Shown here: in pieces, positions 5,591 to 8,898 of the stretch
Numbering within the stretch: the stretch's first letter is position 1
Layout of the letters: every line of letters begins with the position of its first letter
DNA from: CAYPZL01 sp964415045
GTDB taxonomy: Bacteria > Planctomycetota > Phycisphaerae > Sedimentisphaerales > Anaerobacaceae
Reading direction: 5' to 3'
Assembly: GCA_964415045.1 (NCBI GenBank)
Contig: CAYPZL010000211.1
Span: forward strand, 1 to 8,898
Length of the DNA stretch: 8,898 bases
Notes under the pieces: generated by a model
What the model saw: only the letters and a program-made list of their open reading frames with translations
What the model was told of the DNA's origin: nothing
The model's database searches: none
Position numbers and translations under genes: made by a program

Positions 5591-5619
5591 TTGACAGCGG
5601 GCGGCGTTTCTGTTATCAC
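5591..5619 (+). promoter_or_regulatory. Candidate promoter of the RNase HII-like / AI-2E operon
   Basis: A perfect TTGACA (5591-5596) is followed after 17 bases by TATCAC (5614-5619). It faces the RNase HII-like gene and leaves a leader of about 80 bases. It lies about 45 bases from the divergent minus-strand promoter candidate. Confidence 0.5.
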
Positions 5620-5706
5620 CGGTACCGATGGCAGCGACCTCGCGAAGGGCGGAGGTCGGCGTGGCCGCAGTTGACCCGAACGTCCAGGGAAGGTGAGGCA
5701 GCATCT

Positions 5707-6666
5707 ATGGCAATTTTGGCGGGCATTGATGAGGCCGGCTTCGGCCCACTTCTCGGTCCGCTGGTCGTTTCTGCGAGCGTATTTACGGTGGAGCCGGCGC
5801 TGCTCAAGGCGGATCTGTGGCAGAGGCTCAGACGCAGCGTCGGGAAAACGCGCCAGCACCTCGCCGGTCGGCTGCTGATCACCGACAGCAAGAAGGCTTA
5901 CGACCGGGCCACGGGGCTCGGCCACCTGGAGCGGACGGTCCTGGCAGCGCTGCGGGCGCTGGGCAAGGAGCCGTCGAATCTGAGCGAACTGCTCTCGCTC
6001 CTTTGTCCGGACTGCCTGGCGCGGCTGTCGAAGTACGCCTGGTACCGGCAAGTGCAGGAACAGCCGCTGGCCGACGGCCGAGCCGACCTGAGGATCGCCG
6101 CGCGGGTGTTCGCCGATGATCTGGCATCCCAGCAGATTCGGCTGATGCGCGTCGGCAGTTGCTGTCTGGACGTCGGGCACTACAATACGATGGTCGGCCG
6201 GGTAAAGAACAAGTCGCAGGTTCTTTTCATTGCGGCCACGCGGCTGATCCAGGGCATCCTGGACGAATGTCCCGACGACACGATTCACATCCTGATTGAC
6301 AGGCACGGCGGGCGCGTCCATTATCGTGACGGCCTGATGCGCAGCTTCGCGAACATGGACCTGCGCATCGTGCACGAGAGCAAGGAAGGCAGCGTGTATG
6401 AATTGCGGTCGGGTTCGCGGCTCGTGCGCCTGACGTTCCGGGTCAAGGCCGACGGGCACTATCTGCCGGTCGCCCTGGCGTCCATGGTCAGCAAGTATGT
6501 GCGCGAGCTGCTGATGCAGTGTATCAACCGGTACTTCCTCGCCCTCGACGCGGGCCTGACGCCCACCGCCGGGTACTGGCAGGACGGCCTGCGATTTGTC
6601 GATGAGTTGCGCAGGCGTCTGCCGCATTTGGAGATCGATCCTCACCAGTTGATCCGGTGCCGTTAG
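5707..6666 (+). CDS. Divergent ribonuclease HII-like protein with GFG in place of GRG
   Basis: Resembles RNase HII, which cuts the RNA strand of RNA-DNA hybrids and excises single ribonucleotides. From the ATG at 5707, preceded by AGGGAAGGTGAGG (5686-5698), it has 319 residues, against roughly 200-260 in ordinary RNase HII. Conserved parts: GIDEAGFGPLLGPLV (6-20) with Asp8 and Glu9; the DSKK motif (60-63); ILIDRHGG with Asp198 as probable third acidic residue; KADGHYLPVALASMVSKYVREL (247-268) with Asp249 as fourth; and a terminal GY...RFVDELRR stretch. So all four metal-binding acids appear present. Two departures stand out. Phe12 replaces the basic residue of the G-R/K-G motif that reads the ribose 2'-OH. 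An extra segment of roughly 80-90 residues, including CPDC (100-103), lies between DSKK and the third acid. It is translated with the AI-2E gene, 10 bases downstream. It may be a lineage-specific nuclease and not the housekeeping enzyme. Confidence 0.75.
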   Translation: MAILAGIDEAGFGPLLGPLVVSASVFTVEPALLKADLWQRLRRSVGKTRQHLAGRLLITDSKKAYDRATGLGHLERTVLAALRALGKEPSNLSELLSLLCPDCLARLSKYAWYRQVQEQPLADGRADLRIAARVFADDLASQQIRLMRVGSCCLDVGHYNTMVGRVKNKSQVLFIAATRLIQGILDECPDDTIHILIDRHGGRVHYRDGLMRSFANMDLRIVHESKEGSVYELRSGSRLVRLTFRVKADGHYLPVALASMVSKYVRELLMQCINRYFLALDAGLTPTAGYWQDGLRFVDELRRRLPHLEIDPHQLIRCR

Positions 6667-6676
6667 GGGACCTCGT

Positions 6677-8005
6677 ATGGCGCATGAGAGCAAAGAGCAG
6701 AACTATCTGATCACGATCTCCCTGGTGATTCTGGCGTTTGTCGCACTGGCCGTGACGCTCGTGTACACCCGTACCGTCATGATTCCGTTCGTCGTGGCCC
6801 TGTTCATCGTTTCGCTCGTCTCGCCCGTGCAGGATTTTCAGGTCAAGCGTTTGCGCTTCCCGCGCGTCATGGCGTCCATCGTGACACTCCTGGTCGTGTT
6901 CTTCTTCGTAGCCCTGGTTTCGGTTCTGGTGGCCCTTACCATCGACACCACTGTGTCCACGGCCAAGGACTACAGCGCCAGCATGGCCTACGTGGCGAAC
7001 CTGGCGCTGACGCCGCTGGAGTTCATCTACCAGGAAGAGACGCCTGCCGAGCCGCCGGCGCCGAACGAGCCGGAGCCGGCTCCTGTAGCTTCTGATGCGC
7101 CCAGCGAAGAGCCCGAGGAAGAGGAGGAGAAGAAAAGCCCCTGGCTGCAAACGTCGCTCCTGGGTCGGGCTCCTTCCGATCCGAACAAGATGCACACCTT
7201 CACCGCGCCGCCGTTGCCTCCGCCGCCGTCGAGTCAGAGGCTTGCGGACGCCAACGGCACGGCCGTGGGAGACCCGAACAAGCCCGCGGCGGCCAAGCCG
7301 CAGCGCAAGCTCGATACCAGAAAGCTCGTCCTGGATTTGCAGAAGCACATGTTCAACATTCTGACCAAATCCGTCGGCACGATCTTCGGGTTGATCTCGG
7401 GCGTCTTCTTCGTCATCATCTTCGTGATGTTCCTCGTGGTGGGACACGATCCGTACGGCACGCACTCCGAAGTCTACGTCAACATTGTAAAGAAGGTGCG
7501 CCGGTACGTCGGGACCAAGGTCGCCATTTCCCTCGTGACGGGAATCCTCGTATGGATCGCCCTGCGCCGGCTGGGTCTGCCGCTGGCGAACGTATTCGGC
7601 ATCCTTGCCTTTCTCCTGAATTTCATCCCGTCGATCGGCTCGATCGTCTCGACGCTGCTGCCCATCCCCGTGGCCGTGGCGACCTTTCGGGGCGAGACCG
7701 CCGACGGAGGCGTCGTCGTGTACTGGGGCACCGTTCTGCTCGTGGTCGGCGTCCCCGGGCTCATCCAGATGATCATGGGCAACGTGATCGAGCCGAAGCT
7801 GATGGGCGAGGGCCTGAACCTGCACCCCGTGACGGTGCTGCTGGCGCTGTCGTTCTGGGGTCTGCTCTGGGGCATCGTGGGCATGTTCCTGGCCGCTCCC
7901 ATCACCGCGGCGATCCGGATCGTGTTCCTGCAATTCGACACGCTGCGGCCCATCGGAAATCTCCTGGCTGGCGATTTCTCGAAACGGCAGGCGGCGCTGC
8001 AGTAG
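6677..8005 (+). CDS. AI-2E family transporter (PerM/TqsA-like) with an acidic, proline-rich insert
   Basis: An integral inner-membrane protein of the AI-2E (UPF0118) family; members include the proposed autoinducer-2 exporter TqsA, but most have unknown cargo. It has 442 residues. Predicted membrane segments are near 10-30, 34-50, 66-89, 232-256, 283-300, 303-335, 347-370 and 384-416. Family hallmarks are LNFIPSIGSIVSTLLP (314-329) and GNVIEPKLMGEGLNLHPVTV (368-387), then SFWGLLWGIVGMFLAAPITA. Between the third and fourth segments, residues 118-215 form a low-complexity stretch rich in Pro, Glu and Ala (runs of E at 147-151, PPLPPPP at 178-184), not typical of the family and probably a disordered loop. 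The start ATG at 6677 uses GGGGA overlapping the stop of the RNase HII-like gene 10 bases upstream, so the two are co-transcribed. The gene is intact. Confidence 0.88.
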   Translation: MAHESKEQNYLITISLVILAFVALAVTLVYTRTVMIPFVVALFIVSLVSPVQDFQVKRLRFPRVMASIVTLLVVFFFVALVSVLVALTIDTTVSTAKDYSASMAYVANLALTPLEFIYQEETPAEPPAPNEPEPAPVASDAPSEEPEEEEEKKSPWLQTSLLGRAPSDPNKMHTFTAPPLPPPPSSQRLADANGTAVGDPNKPAAAKPQRKLDTRKLVLDLQKHMFNILTKSVGTIFGLISGVFFVIIFVMFLVVGHDPYGTHSEVYVNIVKKVRRYVGTKVAISLVTGILVWIALRRLGLPLANVFGILAFLLNFIPSIGSIVSTLLPIPVAVATFRGETADGGVVVYWGTVLLVVGVPGLIQMIMGNVIEPKLMGEGLNLHPVTVLLALSFWGLLWGIVGMFLAAPITAAIRIVFLQFDTLRPIGNLLAGDFSKRQAALQ

Positions 8006-8116
8006 CGCGCCGCGCCACCCTGGAACGGATATGTCACGACGTGTATCTCGAACTTCGCTTGCCCGTGGGGCTTCCCGGCCGTTGCGGACACCGCGCCCGT
8101 CGCGGTCCCGGACGTC
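8006..8116. terminator. Convergent intergenic spacer with a short GC hairpin
   Basis: This spacer separates the ends of two converging genes. ACCGCG (8090-8095) and CGCGGT (8101-8106) form a 6-bp stem with a five-base loop that could stop transcription from both sides, but no T tract is present on either side. Nothing else is recognised. Confidence 0.3.
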
Positions 8117-8605
8117 TCACGCCGTCTTCAGCTCGTCCAGCAGGAGCTGGATCTGGCGGCTCTCCTCGCGTACGAGCTTGTCGATCACGTCCTTGCTGGC
8201 GGGGTCGCGGGCGAAATCCTTGAGACCCTGGTAAAAGATGATCACCTCGTTGGCCCGCCGGATGGCGTCCCGCACGATCATTTCCTTATTCTCTTTGCCG
8301 GTGAAGCGCCCGGGCCCGTCCTGCTTCGTGCCGAACCAGGTCAGCCCCGCCATGACCTCCGGATTCGACAGGACGTAATTGTCCGGATCGAACGTCCCGA
8401 ACTCGCCGGTCTTTTCCGAGAACCGCTTCCGCAGGCGCGCCCAGATCTTCTCGTGCTTGGCCTTCCACGTGGCCAGCCGGTAATAGATGTCGCGAAGCTC
8501 CTCGTCAGCGAAGAGTTCGGCGGTCTTGACGTAGAACTTCGCCCCCTTGTGCTCAATCTGCTCGGCGATTTGCAGGATTTCGAAGACGTTAAATTTCGTC
8601 TCCAT
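8117..8605 (-). CDS. Ferritin-like (rubrerythrin-type) four-helix protein with an apparently incomplete metal site
   Basis: Ferritin-like proteins of the rubrerythrin type carry a diiron site in a four-helix bundle and deal with peroxide or iron. The 162 residues show four helices: IAEQIEHKGAKFYVKTAEL (13-31), DIYYRLATWKAKHEKIWARL (39-58), AIRRANEVIIFYQGLKDF (114-131) and LVREESRQIQLLLDEL (144-159). Aligned by eye with the usual E...FY and E-x-x-H pattern, Glu18, His51 and Glu148 are kept. The helix 2 Glu is Lys48, the helix 3 Glu is Ala118 and the helix 4 His is Gln151. A loop of about 45 residues (62-108), rich in Gly, Asp and Asn, joins helices 2 and 3 and is longer than usual. No rubredoxin zinc ribbon is present. 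The ATG at 8605 has no strong Shine-Dalgarno. A consensus-like promoter sits upstream, and the gene stands alone. Confidence 0.72.
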   Translation of the reverse strand: METKFNVFEILQIAEQIEHKGAKFYVKTAELFADEELRDIYYRLATWKAKHEKIWARLRKRFSEKTGEFGTFDPDNYVLSNPEVMAGLTWFGTKQDGPGRFTGKENKEMIVRDAIRRANEVIIFYQGLKDFARDPASKDVIDKLVREESRQIQLLLDELKTA

Positions 8606-8720
8606 GCCGTGCGGTCTCGAATAAAGTCGTTAGCACTTTCCCCGGAACGACACCGCGTCGCGGGCGGCGTCAACTTCGACCGTTGCCTTTGGCCCAGGGC
8701 ATCCGGCAAGGACGTAAGCC
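8606..8720 (-). other. Long 5' leader of the ferritin-like gene
   Basis: About 108 transcribed bases precede the start codon. The leader is GC-rich and can fold, but I recognise no known riboswitch or small RNA in it. A short frame running through it starts within the promoter and is unlikely to be translated. Confidence 0.35.
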
Positions 8721-8748
8721 ATTATAGTCATTGAGGATAAGAAGTCAA
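8721..8748 (-). promoter_or_regulatory. Strong sigma70-type promoter of the ferritin-like gene
   Basis: On the minus strand TTGACT (8743-8748) and a perfect TATAAT (8721-8726) are separated by 16 bases. It is the best promoter match in the window. Transcription would begin near 8714 and give a 5' leader of about 108 bases before the ATG at 8605. Confidence 0.7.
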
Positions 8749-8898
8749 GGGAAAAGCCGTGGTGCCCGAGTGACATCGGTCGGAGCAGGGATCCGCCGGC
8801 CGGCTCATCCGTTTTGCGTCTTGTCTCCAGCTTGCCCATGTCGCCGATCCTTCCGGGTCGCCGCGGCTTTGCTCAGCACGCAGTCTCTCGCCGCAACT
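8749..8898. other. Right-edge region, nothing recognised
   Basis: No gene motif is visible on either strand up to the window edge. A neighbouring gene may start or end outside. Confidence 0.3.

Noticed and set aside
4683..5594. Plus-strand open frame (303 codons) across the dehydrogenase and ABM genes
   Set aside because: It spans two well-supported minus-strand genes and their promoter region, and shows no motif.
5503..6693. Minus-strand open frame (396 codons) opposite the RNase HII-like gene
   Set aside because: No family motif is visible, and the plus strand carries the RNase HII motifs over the same bases.
6524..7933. Long minus-strand open frame (469 codons) opposite the AI-2E gene
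   Set aside because: The translation is His/Arg/Asp/Gly-rich low-complexity sequence typical of the antisense of a GC-rich gene, and the plus frame has clear AI-2E motifs.
8630..8839. Minus-strand open frame (69 codons) upstream of the ferritin-like gene
   Set aside because: It runs through the promoter and leader, has no ribosome-binding site and no recognisable motif.
1..8898. CRISPR array or retron-like repeat structure
   Set aside because: No regularly spaced repeats, reverse-transcriptase motif or cas-like gene is visible on either strand.

Overview
The window looks like bacterial DNA, most likely Planctomycetota of the Phycisphaerae type. This is an inference. It rests on the mix of genes (a ribonuclease HII-like protein next to an AI-2E transporter, and an iron alcohol dehydrogenase paired with an ABM-fold protein) and on a remembered resemblance of the short minus-strand ORF at 2915-3202 to integrase tails from that group. 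No rRNA or other taxonomic marker is present.

Left part (1 to about 3120): accessory DNA that appears to end inside a tRNA gene. It starts with the C-terminal bulk of a thioester-reductase-like NAD(P)-binding protein whose 5' end is broken (a +1 frame break sits in the dinucleotide-binding loop). A GNAT acetyltransferase follows, and its 3' end runs into the left end of an IS200-like element. That remnant keeps the terminal hairpin, the Shine-Dalgarno and ATG, and the nested 5'-UTR stems, but its transposase stops after 8 codons. Next is an intact REP-associated-type tyrosine transposase (Y1/HUH). The first 1.9 kb is visibly less GC-rich than the rest. At 3121-3170 there is a 3' tRNA half (anticodon arm, variable loop, T arm, acceptor 3' strand) with no 5' half, followed at once by an 11-bp terminator hairpin. 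This is what is expected at the distal boundary of an island integrated into a tRNA gene.

Middle (3209-3989): about 0.8 kb with no intact gene. It holds a perfect hairpin with the same 8-bp stem and TCT loop as the IS200-like end, and a minus-strand fragment resembling the C terminus of an IS30-family transposase.

Right part (3990-8898): GC-rich, compact, probably chromosomal backbone. A minus-strand pair encodes an LsrG-like ABM protein and an iron-type alcohol dehydrogenase. Divergent from it, across a region with candidate promoters in both directions, is a plus-strand pair encoding a divergent RNase HII-like protein (GFG in place of GRG) and an AI-2E transporter with a long acidic/proline-rich insert. 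Convergent with these, under its own strong promoter, is a ferritin-like (rubrerythrin-type) protein whose metal-ligand set looks degenerate.

I did not find a clearly new defence or mobile system. The best leads are the tRNA-bounded island edge, the retained IS200 translational-control structure, the RNase HII variant and the ferritin-like variant.
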